Part shown: one piece after another, positions 1 to 7,808 of the stretch
Numbering within the stretch: position 1 is the first letter of the stretch
Layout: every line of letters starts with the position of its first letter
Origin: an uncultured Lachnospiraceae bacterium
GTDB lineage: Bacteria; Bacillota; Clostridia; Lachnospirales; Lachnospiraceae
Reading direction: 5' to 3'
Assembly (NCBI GenBank): GCA_910587935.1
Contig: CAJUNP010000017.1
Coordinates: forward strand, 29,341-63,078
Length of the DNA stretch: 33,738 nt
Translations under genes and position numbers: made by a program
The notes under the pieces: model-generated
What the model was told of the DNA's origin: nothing
Database searches by the model: none
The model's input: only the letters and a program-made list of their open reading frames with translations

Positions 1-1524
1 TCCGGAGTTCATTGTTGCGGAATATAAGTTATCTCCCTCCTTCTCAAGACCGGAAGGATTCGCAAAGCTTGCCGATGCAATCTGTCCCAAAAGTCTGGTC
101 ATTCCGTTGTCATATGCAGCATAAATCATACCATTCTGCTGTACCGATATCTGTGTCATCTTACCGAGACGGCGTCCTGTTCCAAGTCCCTCTACATCAC
201 CATTCTTGGCAGTGATCGTAGAAGTACCTTTATTATCATACATGGAAGACGTTGCAAAGTCAACAGTAATTCTTGAAAAGTTCCCGCCGAGCGCCGTAAG
301 ATCCAGACCAATTCCCGTCTGTGTCGTTGTACCGTTAATTCCTTTAAATTTACCGTTATCAGGATCGTATGTGATAATACCGCCGGTAAAGGTTCTTCCG
401 TCAACTTCAAAGGAATTGTTATTAGTATCGCTTCCGTCCAAATCTCCGCGCGCTGCATTCATTAAATATGCGCCGATCGACATTGTCGTTGTCGTCTCAT
501 TCGGAGGCGTTCCCGTTGTAACATTTTTAGTTAAATTATAAAATGCATTTTCAGAACCTTCATAGCCGAAAGCCTTCGCAAGAAGATTAACACTCTCTTC
601 AGGCGCATCGTCTTTTATATTTCCGTTATTATCAAATATTGTATTTAAATCCAGCGTTGGAGACGGCTGAATTGTCGGATCTGTCGCATCCGTAAGAGTG
701 CTGCCCGTTAATGTATATCCCTTGGAAAGTGTAATCGTCCGTTTTGCATCCACTGTCATACTGGTGCCGAAAGGATTAATGGCATTGCCGTTTGCATCAA
801 CCAGAGGAATCTCCTTACCGGTAGAATCCAAAAGTTTATCCAGTTCCACGGAATATTCATTTTTAATGTCGGACTGTCTCATAACCAGCTTCGCAGTGTA
901 ACTATAACCTAACGCATCAAAGAAATTCAGGTTCATTACTTTGCCGCTGGCACTGGTAACATCCGTATCATTTTTATCAATAATACCGGATACGTAAGCC
1001 TGGGTTGTTGCATCAGGCGGATACGTCATATTGGCCGTATTCATAATTCTTAAAGCGCTTACCGTATCTTTCTTAATCTTGCCTGTGTCAGGATCTACCT
1101 GCCAACCCATAACGTTATAACCCGTACTGGTCATGGCAAGATTTCCTGCAGCATCTACATAAAAAGAACCGTCACGGGTAAAATAATTGCTGACACCGTC
1201 ATTAACCACAAAAAAGTTACTTCCTGTAATCATAATATCAAAGGGATTACCGGTAGACTGTGCCGATCCCTGCCCGGCAATATTTACGTTAATAGCGCCG
1301 CCCTTAACACCGAGACCGATCTGCCTTGCATTGACACCGCCGGTACCGGTAGCTGCGTTAGGCCCGGATGCATTCTGCGTCGTCTGGGACATCAGCGCAT
1401 TAAACGTCATGGTACTGGCCTTGAACGCAACGGTATTAACGTTCGCAATATTATTACCTATAACATCCATCCTTGTCTGGTGTGTCTTAAGACCTGATAC
1501 ACCAGAGAATAATGATCTCATCAT
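1..1524 (-). CDS. flgE: Flagellar hook protein FlgE (partial, runs off left edge)
   Basis: FlgE polymerises into the flexible hook joining the rod to the filament, outside the cell. The reading frame opens at an ATG-ATG pair (1519-1524) behind GGAGG about 10 bases upstream and stays open through 508 codons to the window edge, so the C-terminus is missing. The N-terminus carries the rod/hook family signature MRSLFSGVSGLKTHQTRMD followed by IGNNIANVNTVAFK. The last visible residues, NPSGLEKEGDNLYS, are the conserved stretch that precedes the FlgE C-terminal helix. The middle (about residues 120-440) is the variable hook D1/D2 part. It is the most distal gene of the flagellar operon seen here, following flgD (hook cap) and the small TIGR02530-type gene, which fits hook assembly. 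Seen in sequence: both family signatures. FlgF/FlgG-like rod proteins are shorter (about 260 residues), which favours FlgE. Confidence 0.96.
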   Translation of the reverse strand, partial: MMRSLFSGVSGLKTHQTRMDVIGNNIANVNTVAFKASTMTFNALMSQTTQNASGPNAATGTGGVNARQIGLGVKGGAINVNIAGQGSAQSTGNPFDIMITGSNFFVVNDGVSNYFTRDGSFYVDAAGNLAMTSTGYNVMGWQVDPDTGKIKKDTVSALRIMNTANMTYPPDATTQAYVSGIIDKNDTDVTSASGKVMNLNFFDALGYSYTAKLVMRQSDIKNEYSVELDKLLDSTGKEIPLVDANGNAINPFGTSMTVDAKRTITLSKGYTLTGSTLTDATDPTIQPSPTLDLNTIFDNNGNIKDDAPEESVNLLAKAFGYEGSENAFYNLTKNVTTGTPPNETTTTMSIGAYLMNAARGDLDGSDTNNNSFEVDGRTFTGGIITYDPDNGKFKGINGTTTQTGIGLDLTALGGNFSRITVDFATSSMYDNKGTSTITAKNGDVEGLGTGRRLGKMTQISVQQNGMIYAAYDNGMTRLLGQIASASFANPSGLEKEGDNLYSATMNSG

Positions 1525-1605
1525 AATTCATTAACCTCCTGTTTCACGAAAGCCGCCTTTTTGTTCCTTCTGTCAGTCGGGAACTTAAGCCTCCTAAAGG
1601 TCCGG

Positions 1606-2013
1606 CTACATTATTACGGCTCCGTCAATATTAGTAAAAATGTTTTCGTTTGTTTCGGCCTGATCCATTGCAGTAATCACCGTTTTGTTTGGTATATTCA
1701 CAATAAACGCAAGTTCATCTACAATAACCAGGGAATCCTGAATTCCTTTTTCATCCGCTTTTCTGGCTCCGTCACTTAAACGCTCCATCTGGCCGTCTGT
1801 CAGCATTATATTCCGATCCGCCAGCCGGCTGGCCGCATGTTTGGAAAACTTTAAAGCAGCCGGTGAGCCTTCGCTCTTTAACAGTTTCTGCTTTAAAACA
1901 TTGTCAAAGGATATACTCTGCGTATTCTCTGATCTTCCGGTTTTTTTAGCGTTACTTAAGTACTGATCCTGCAACTGCTCAATAGAAAGGAATCCGCCTT
2001 TTTCAATTTTCAC
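1606..2013 (-). CDS. Small flagellar operon protein, TIGR02530 type
   Basis: A 135-residue soluble protein with no signal peptide or membrane segment. It sits between flgD and flgE, exactly where Firmicute and spirochaete operons carry the small family named 'flagellar operon protein' (TIGR02530). Its biochemical role is not settled. The central segment KFSKHAASRLADRNI, the run LTDGQMERLSDGARKADEKG, and SLVIVDELAFIVNIPNKTVI are the stretches I associate with that family. The start is GTG (2011-2013), preceded by a strong AAGGAGG about 8 bases upstream; no ATG nearby fits as well. The position suggests a part in hook assembly or export, which is inference. The family label is from memory of its motif and operon place, not from a search. 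Confidence 0.85.
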   Translation of the reverse strand: MKIEKGGFLSIEQLQDQYLSNAKKTGRSENTQSISFDNVLKQKLLKSEGSPAALKFSKHAASRLADRNIMLTDGQMERLSDGARKADEKGIQDSLVIVDELAFIVNIPNKTVITAMDQAETNENIFTNIDGAVIM

Positions 2014-2065
2014 GGTTATCTCCTCCTTGAGAATCTGCCCGCCTGCTTACTCTTGACGGGATTTC

Positions 2066-2764
2066 CTATTCCTTTTTATCAGACTCGTCATTCGAATCGG
2101 ATTCTTCATCCTTATTTTCGGACTGTTCCGCCGCAAGTCTTACCTCTTTTGCTTTTTCAATATACTCTTTCAAAGCTTTTACAGCGTCGTTGGCAACAAA
2201 CCCTTTCTGATATTCATCCATCTCATTATAAATTTTTTCCAGCCTGTCGATTTCTTCACAGTCTTTTAAATCGATTCCGTTAATACCCGGAAGCATAAAG
2301 ATTCTGTTTACCAGTTCCTGTGCAAGGTTGTATGCCGTATTGTATACCTTATCAACCACCGTATCCACATCATCAATGGAATAAAGCTCATCTTTTACGG
2401 AAACATAAGCCTTTCCGTTCTCATATACTACATAGTCAACCTGTCCCTGAATGTAACCGCTTCCGCCGGTAGACGTAGTTGTTTTAATCCATACTTCCTG
2501 CCCTACCAGCTGGGACGCTCTGCTCAGTTCCATGGTGCCCGCCATATTCTGCATTTGTTCTACCTGTGAAAACGTTGCATACTGGGAAATATATTCCGTA
2601 TTGGAAGTAGGCTGCAAGGGATCCTGATATTTCATCTGCGCTACCAGCAGCTGCAAAAAAGTATCCTTATCTACGCCGTTCATACCGCCGTTCGCTTTTG
2701 CCAGTGAATCCTGAGAATTTGTTTCTACAATTTTCCCGTCTTTTACCTGTGCTATTGCGCTCAT
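2066..2764 (-). CDS. flgD: Flagellar hook capping/scaffolding protein FlgD with C-terminal extension
   Basis: FlgD caps the growing hook and guides FlgE polymerisation; it is shed when the hook is complete. The N-terminal half has the FlgD signature: DKDTFLQLLVAQMKYQDPLQ, then TEYISQYATFSQVEQM. An SH3-like beta region follows (SQLVGQEVWIK through DELYSIDDVDTVV). From about residue 150 the protein is unusual. There is a helical segment with LP, then QKGFVAN and regularly spaced Lys/Glu, and a highly acidic-lysine tail of about 20 residues. Two in-frame ATGs lie two codons apart. The second (2762-2764) is chosen because AAAGGAG sits 7 bases upstream of it but only 1 base from the first. It lies between fliK and the TIGR02530-type gene. 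FlgD identity is firm; the function of the extension is unknown. Confidence 0.95.
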   Translation of the reverse strand: MSAIAQVKDGKIVETNSQDSLAKANGGMNGVDKDTFLQLLVAQMKYQDPLQPTSNTEYISQYATFSQVEQMQNMAGTMELSRASQLVGQEVWIKTTTSTGGSGYIQGQVDYVVYENGKAYVSVKDELYSIDDVDTVVDKVYNTAYNLAQELVNRIFMLPGINGIDLKDCEEIDRLEKIYNEMDEYQKGFVANDAVKALKEYIEKAKEVRLAAEQSENKDEESDSNDESDKKE

Positions 2765-2789
2765 CTGCATACTCCTTTCTTTTTCATTA

Positions 2790-4166
2790 TTATGCCATGT
2801 AATCTACGGTGTTTCCGTTCACTTCCATCATGGAAACAGCCAGCTGCTCTTCTTCAGTAAGCGATTCCTCCTCCAAAAATTCCGGATTGTTTAAATTAAT
2901 CCGCCTTGCAGGCTTGCTTTCCCGGTCTTCCTCCGTATTTCCATGTCCTCTGCTTCCCTCATACTCCTGTCTGAAACCGTTCGCCTGAACGCTGACCTCA
3001 ATGGCTTCCACCTTGACGCCCTGCTGTTCAAAAGTTTCTTTAAGCTGAACCATCTGGCTTTCCAAAGCGGCTTTTACAGTCTCATTTTGCGCCGTAAACT
3101 GTGCGGTAATCATACCTTCCCTCGACGCAATGTGTACATGAACCGTTCCAAGGCTTTCCGGATGAAGCTGCATTTCAAGCTGCGTCATCTCAGGTTTTAT
3201 CTGGATCTTCATAAAATTTAGAATCTGATCCATGATTCTTTGTGTTTCAGGCTGTGCAAAAGGCGTCTCCACTGCTTCTGCCGTTACCGCCTCCGTGCTC
3301 TGCGTCAGATTCTGCAGGAAAACATTATGTCCCTGCATCGTATCTTCTTTCGCACCATGTCCGGCTTCCTTTCCGTTATCTTTAAACGCAGCGTCCTGCG
3401 TTGTCTTCTCGGAAATTTCTACCTTCACATCGCCAACGGAATTCAAAGAATCCTGAGCGGTCCCAAAGGTTTCTTTATCCTCCGGAACGTTCTCCACAAC
3501 AATTTTGGAATTACCTGCCCGAACCGTTTCTTCCGTTTTTTCCGGAAGCACAAATTCATCGGGAACTTCTTCCGTCTGCTGCACCTGCTTGATCAATTCT
3601 CCCAGCTGTTCATCGGAAATATCAAATGCAGTCTGCAGTTCGCCTCTTTTTTCCTGAATAAACTGATTCAGATCTTTAAGCGCATTGCCAAGCTGTTCAT
3701 TGGTGAGAAGTGCCATGGGATCTGTTTCGCCCGTAACCTGCATCACTACCATAGTCAGATTCTCCGGCTGCAGTAAATCCACCAGCGTTAAACCTAAAAC
3801 CTCCATCGCCCGCAAAACATCTTCTTCGCTGACCCCGAGCTGCTCCGCAATCTCTTTTACGGTCTCTTCTCCTGCTTCCTGAAGTACGCCTGCCGCTTCT
3901 TCGGGATTCTGCACCGCCTCAGTCTTATCCGGTTTGGCCGCAGTATTTTGCGTCACACGTTCGCTGCAACTGCCTGTGACTTTTGTCTGCGATCCTGTTT
4001 CAGCGCGCACTGTTTCGGTTTTCTGACCCGTCTGGCTTCCTTCCGTCTGCTTGCTCAAAACATCCGTAAAACTGCCTGCCGCACCGGCTCCCTGCACCTT
4101 TTCCGGCGCCTTTACCGCAAAGCTCATAATTGAGTTCTTTGCACCATTTACAGGTGTGCTTGTCAT
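2790..4166 (-). CDS. fliK: Flagellar hook-length control protein FliK
   Basis: FliK is the secreted molecular ruler that measures the hook and switches export specificity from hook to filament proteins. The 458-residue product has a low-complexity, Thr/Glu/Gln-rich N-terminal two thirds, typical of the ruler part. The conserved Flg_hook C-terminal domain lies at about residues 310-395, with LEMQLHPESLGTVHVHI, then GMITAQFTAQNETVKAALES and LKETFEQQGVKVEAIEVSV. These match the family core in order. The final 60 residues are charged. The start ATG follows AGGAGG by 7 bases. An 85-base spacer separates it from the MotE-like gene upstream, with no convincing promoter or terminator. The flgD start lies about 20 bases after its stop. 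Confidence comes from the C-terminal domain and the place before flgD. Confidence 0.93.
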   Translation of the reverse strand: MTSTPVNGAKNSIMSFAVKAPEKVQGAGAAGSFTDVLSKQTEGSQTGQKTETVRAETGSQTKVTGSCSERVTQNTAAKPDKTEAVQNPEEAAGVLQEAGEETVKEIAEQLGVSEEDVLRAMEVLGLTLVDLLQPENLTMVVMQVTGETDPMALLTNEQLGNALKDLNQFIQEKRGELQTAFDISDEQLGELIKQVQQTEEVPDEFVLPEKTEETVRAGNSKIVVENVPEDKETFGTAQDSLNSVGDVKVEISEKTTQDAAFKDNGKEAGHGAKEDTMQGHNVFLQNLTQSTEAVTAEAVETPFAQPETQRIMDQILNFMKIQIKPEMTQLEMQLHPESLGTVHVHIASREGMITAQFTAQNETVKAALESQMVQLKETFEQQGVKVEAIEVSVQANGFRQEYEGSRGHGNTEEDRESKPARRINLNNPEFLEEESLTEEEQLAVSMMEVNGNTVDYMA

Positions 4167-4251
4167 TCACATTCCTCCTTTCTGAAATTATCAAGGTTCT
4201 TAAGTCCTGAAAACAGACTCAATTACTATATCGACGAAAAGCCTTAATTTC

Positions 4252-5124
4252 TTAAGACTCAGGGTCCATAATCTTTGTGATCTTAGCAGCCACCTCCGGG
4301 TCCATAACACCCAGAATTTTCCCGCGGTCTTCCGCCGACATCTGCCCTAAAATCCTGGCCGCCAGTTTCAAATCATTCGGCATTGCCTCCATAATTTTGG
4401 CTGCTTCTTTTGGCTTCATCTCGGAATACGTTTGCGCATATTCCTGTACTTCCTGACTTTCCTGCTGTCTCGCAACCACCTGTTTATACAGTTCTTCTGC
4501 CTGTTCCGGGGCTATAGAAGCGTAATATTTCATATATTCCTCTGCTCCCGGCCCCCTCTCCGCATAGATTACTTCTTCATAAAATTCGTTTTTGATTCTC
4601 TGGAATTCCACCTGCTGATCTTCAAATTCCTTCAAACGAAGGATTTCCGCCTTCAATGCGGCAACTTCTTCCGACTGTGACAAACCGGAAGACTGCGCCT
4701 GTTCCAGCTGCTGTTCCAAAAGCTTAATATAGTCTACCGCTTCTTTCAGGCTGCTGTACCCGCCATAGGCTTCTTCGTTATCCGTTTCCATAATCGAATC
4801 ACCCGGAAGAATTTTATTAATGACCGGAACATTCTTTAAAATCGGAGACAGTACGCCGGAACCGAAGCCGCCCACATCCAGTTTAATCAACAGCGCCAGA
4901 ATTGCCAGCCAGATCACCACGATTACCAGCGTCACCAAAAAAACGGACACGCCGCCGCCTTCTTCGTCGTCCTCGAGATCGGCTTCTCTTGCCGCAATTT
5001 CCTTAGCCCGCTTTTTGGCTTCCTTTTTCTGTCTTTTCTGCTCTTCCTTCAGTTTTCTTTTTTCATCATTGATACTTTTCTTTTCTGCATCCATCTTCAT
5101 CGCAGCCGCATCACGATTTGCCAT
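4252..5124 (-). CDS. MotE-like single-pass membrane protein (MgtE N-domain family) of the flagellar operon
   Basis: A 290-residue protein between fliJ and fliK, the usual place of MotE/YlxF-type proteins in Firmicute and alphaproteobacterial operons. Residues 10-55 form a very basic coiled coil (KRKLKEEQKRQKKEAKKRA). One transmembrane helix follows at about 60-81. A long extracytoplasmic coiled coil comes next (about 115-190), then a C-terminal helical domain of the magnesium-transporter MgtE N-terminal type, with MKPKEAAKIMEAMPNDLKLA and KILGVMDPEVAAKITKIMD. In other bacteria MotE acts as a chaperone or partner of the periplasmic motility protein MotC; in Firmicutes its role is unclear. The start is taken at ATG 5122-5124, which has GGAGG 6 bases upstream, rather than an upstream ATG with no ribosome site. 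FliK itself is the next gene, so this is not the hook ruler. Confidence 0.85.
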   Translation of the reverse strand: MANRDAAAMKMDAEKKSINDEKRKLKEEQKRQKKEAKKRAKEIAAREADLEDDEEGGGVSVFLVTLVIVVIWLAILALLIKLDVGGFGSGVLSPILKNVPVINKILPGDSIMETDNEEAYGGYSSLKEAVDYIKLLEQQLEQAQSSGLSQSEEVAALKAEILRLKEFEDQQVEFQRIKNEFYEEVIYAERGPGAEEYMKYYASIAPEQAEELYKQVVARQQESQEVQEYAQTYSEMKPKEAAKIMEAMPNDLKLAARILGQMSAEDRGKILGVMDPEVAAKITKIMDPES

Positions 5125-5161
5125 AATAATCCTCCATGCTGCCAACAACCTGCTTCTTTTA

Positions 5162-5623
5162 TCAAGCCTGCGCTTCTTTTATCTGTCTTTGTCCGTAAGT
5201 GTAACTGGTCAATTGATCTATTTCTTTGCTTTCCGCACGGTTTTCTTCTTTCAAAAATTCGCCGAACGCTTTTTCTTTTAAAGTTTCATGAGTCTTTCGA
5301 TCCATCATAACCGCTTTTAACCGGTCTCTTGCTTTTTCGACTTCCTCTTCCGCCAGCCGCACCTGCAGGGTCTGTTCTTTTATATATTCTTCCATTCTGA
5401 TAATTGCGGTTTTGTTATCCACAATATCCCGCAGCCGCAATTTATCTTTTAATAAACTTTCAGCCTCCGTCTCATAGTCCGACTTCCGCCGTCTTAAAAC
5501 CGCAAGCTTTTCCTCCTGTTCATCCAATACAAGTTTTGCCGCGGCAAATTCCTGTTTCGCCTGCGTCTCCATTTTCAGCTTAATATTCAAAACGCTCTGC
5601 ATCCGGTATCTGAAACGTGCCAT
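5162..5623 (-). CDS. fliJ: Flagellar export chaperone/ATPase stalk protein FliJ
   Basis: FliJ is the coiled-coil stalk of the flagellar type III export ATPase. It inserts in the FliI hexamer and contacts the export gate. The 153-residue product begins ARFRYRMQSVLNIKLKMETQ, the family N-terminal pattern (F-x-Y-R/x-L-x-x-x-L-x-x-K). It is predicted almost entirely helical, with regular heptads from about residue 15 to 125. The length agrees with FliJ (about 145-150). It follows fliI with a 26-base gap and precedes the MotE-like gene. The ribosome site is only moderate (AGGGA about 7 bases before the ATG). There is no signal peptide or membrane helix. Identity rests on the N-terminal pattern plus the fliH-fliI-fliJ order. 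Confidence 0.92.
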   Translation of the reverse strand: MARFRYRMQSVLNIKLKMETQAKQEFAAAKLVLDEQEEKLAVLRRRKSDYETEAESLLKDKLRLRDIVDNKTAIIRMEEYIKEQTLQVRLAEEEVEKARDRLKAVMMDRKTHETLKEKAFGEFLKEENRAESKEIDQLTSYTYGQRQIKEAQA

Positions 5624-5649
5624 TGTCCTGTCCCTGCATCTTTAACATT

Positions 5650-6966
5650 CTATACAAATAAATTTCTTAACATTTGTACGGATTCCTCAAAAGTAAACTT
5701 ATCGTCAACATCCTGCATCAGAAAATCGTTAACCGCCTGGATTTTTTCTATGGCGTAATCGATTGAAGGATTGCTTCCCGCACGGTATGCGCCTATATTA
5801 ATTAAATCTTCCGCCTCATTATAGGTAGCCATAACGTTTTTGAGCCTGCCCGCGGTCTGCTTATGTTCCCTGTCCGCAATCTGGCTCATACAGCGGCTGA
5901 TGCTCTGCAAAACATCAATTGCCGGATAGTGGTTTTTATGAGCCAGTTTCCGGTCCAACATAATATGTCCATCCAGAATACTTCTCGCCGTATCCGTAAT
6001 CGGTTCATTGAAATCGTCGCCGTCTACCAAAACCGTATAAAGTCCTGTAATGGACCCTTGGTCCGCACACCCTGCCCGCTCTAAAAGCTTTGGCATCTCG
6101 GAATATACACTGGGAGGATACCCTCTCGTTACGGGAGGCTCTCCGCTGGCCAGTCCGATTTCCCGCTGCGCCATAGAAAAACGGGTCAGAGAATCCATCA
6201 TTAAAAGTACGTCTTTTCCCTGATCCCTGAAATATTCCGCAATCGCCGTAGCTGTTTTCGCCGCTTTATTTCGTTCCAGCGCCGGCCTGTCTGAGGTTGC
6301 AACAACAACCACGGAGCGGCGCATACCTTCTTTCCCCAAATCACGCTCTATAAATTCACGAACTTCTCTTCCCCGCTCGCCGATCAGAGCAATAACATTA
6401 ATATCTGCTTTCGTATTTCTTGCAAACATACCCATCAGGGTAGATTTTCCCACACCGGAACCTGCAAAAATTCCGATCCTCTGTCCCTTGCCAACCGTAA
6501 TCAATCCGTCTACCGCTTTTACGCCAAGCGGAAGCACTTCGCTGATAATCTTACGCCGCATAGGGTCCGGCGGCGGCGCTTCCACAGGATAAGCGGCTCC
6601 TACCGGTACCGGACTCTTATCCAATGGCCGTCCCATACCGTCAAGTACCATTCCTAACATAGCTTCGCTTACCTGTACCCGCAAAAGCTCCCCCGTATTT
6701 TTGACAATACACCCGTTCCCGATTCCGTCCATGGAATCATATGGCATCAGAAGCGTTTTACGGTCCTTAAATCCGACAACCTCCGCCATTACAGGCTTCC
6801 CGTCTTCCTGATCCGGAAGCAGTTCACAGATATCGCCGATCCTTGCATCAGGTCCGGCGGATTCTATGGTAAGTCCCACTACATTAATAACTTTACCTTT
6901 CTTAATGAAAAGCGGATCTTCCAACACTCGATTATATTTTTTAAAATTTATTTCCTCAGTCTTCAA
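5650..6966 (-). CDS. fliI: Flagellum-specific export ATPase FliI
   Basis: FliI is the F1-beta-like ATPase that powers unfolding and initial docking of flagellar export substrates at the cytoplasmic face of the basal body. The Walker A motif GSGVGKST is at residues 169-176 and the Walker B strand VLLMMDS at 253-259. The family segments LIGERGREVREFIE and SGEPPVTRGYPPSVYSEMP are clear, and the length of 438 is normal. The start is TTG (6964-6966), which overlaps the fliH stop as TTGA. An AAGGA lies 6 bases upstream, and no better ATG exists before the conserved N-terminal beta region. This coupling implies translation linked to fliH, its regulator. The related F1/V-type and virulence type III ATPases are excluded by the all-flagellar context. 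Confidence 0.97.
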   Translation of the reverse strand: MKTEEINFKKYNRVLEDPLFIKKGKVINVVGLTIESAGPDARIGDICELLPDQEDGKPVMAEVVGFKDRKTLLMPYDSMDGIGNGCIVKNTGELLRVQVSEAMLGMVLDGMGRPLDKSPVPVGAAYPVEAPPPDPMRRKIISEVLPLGVKAVDGLITVGKGQRIGIFAGSGVGKSTLMGMFARNTKADINVIALIGERGREVREFIERDLGKEGMRRSVVVVATSDRPALERNKAAKTATAIAEYFRDQGKDVLLMMDSLTRFSMAQREIGLASGEPPVTRGYPPSVYSEMPKLLERAGCADQGSITGLYTVLVDGDDFNEPITDTARSILDGHIMLDRKLAHKNHYPAIDVLQSISRCMSQIADREHKQTAGRLKNVMATYNEAEDLINIGAYRAGSNPSIDYAIEKIQAVNDFLMQDVDDKFTFEESVQMLRNLFV

Positions 6967-7808
6967 TCTACATCCTTATCCTTTTCATACGACAAAAGTT
7001 TTAATTTCCTGGACAATTCCGAAAGCTGTGTTCCCAGTCCACAATCAAAAATTCCGCCTTCCGTTTCGATCAAACACTCGTTTTTTCTTAAAGATATGTC
7101 TTCAATTATTTCTACGGTAGCGTTACCTGCTACGGATTCCGCCTGAATTTCTTTTTTCTGCATATTGACATACGCAAAATCATCCTTCGAAACATGAATC
7201 AGATAGTCCTTGGCATTGTTAACCTGATTCATGGCAGAAATAATCAAATGAACAATCAATTCCCTGTAAGCGCCCAGCTCCACCCGAAAAATATGTTCGT
7301 AAATACCGGTCAGAACATCAACAAAATGCGGCTCCAACTCTTCCACACGTTCAAAATATTCCTTTTCCAGCCTTTCTTTCTCTTCGTCTAACTCTCTCTT
7401 TTTAGAGTCTGCCTGGGCAAAACCTTCCCGTTTACCGTCCTCAAACCCCTGATTAAACCCTTCCTGCCGGGCCTCTTCCAGTACCTGCAGACGTTCCTTC
7501 TCAAGCTCAGCCTTAGCATCGCTCTCCATACGTGCAATCTGCTCCCGGGCCTCGGCAATAAGTTCCTCCGGCGAAGGGCCGTCATAAACAGGTTCGGACT
7601 TAAGTATGGCAGAAGTTCCGTCTTCCTCCTGGTCCGCATTTTCTATTAATTCCAACTCCGGCGCATTTAGACCTGCGCGGAAGCCGCCTTTGTTTTCCTG
7701 CTTATAACTCTCCAATTTCTCGGCAATCAACTTATTCGTATCGACCAGACATTTATTGTCTTCTTCAACAACCGTCATTGCGCCTTTCAAAAGACTGCTA
7801 TACAACAA
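6963..7808 (-). CDS. fliH: Flagellar export apparatus regulator FliH
   Basis: FliH is the stator-like regulator that binds FliI, holds it at the C ring and restrains its ATPase. The product is about 281 residues with a long acidic coiled coil (about 80-165), including the Gly-repeat-like stretch EARQEGFNQGFEDGKREGF typical of FliH. The C-terminal domain resembles the V/F-ATPase E/delta subunit (about 165-270, with NECLIETEGGIFDCGLG). The start is uncertain. The coding frame overlaps the fliG end. The strong GGAGGTGA sits properly before TTG at 7806-7808, which is chosen here. GTG at 7817 is too close to that site, and ATG at 7775 would cut off LYSSLLKGA, which looks like the normal FliH N-terminus. 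Its stop overlaps the fliI start. Confidence 0.9.
   Translation of the reverse strand: MLYSSLLKGAMTVVEEDNKCLVDTNKLIAEKLESYKQENKGGFRAGLNAPELELIENADQEEDGTSAILKSEPVYDGPSPEELIAEAREQIARMESDAKAELEKERLQVLEEARQEGFNQGFEDGKREGFAQADSKKRELDEEKERLEKEYFERVEELEPHFVDVLTGIYEHIFRVELGAYRELIVHLIISAMNQVNNAKDYLIHVSKDDFAYVNMQKKEIQAESVAGNATVEIIEDISLRKNECLIETEGGIFDCGLGTQLSELSRKLKLLSYEKDKDVD

Noticed and set aside
3240..3776. A 178-codon + strand frame opposite fliK
   Set aside because: Shadow of fliK; no ribosome site or motif.
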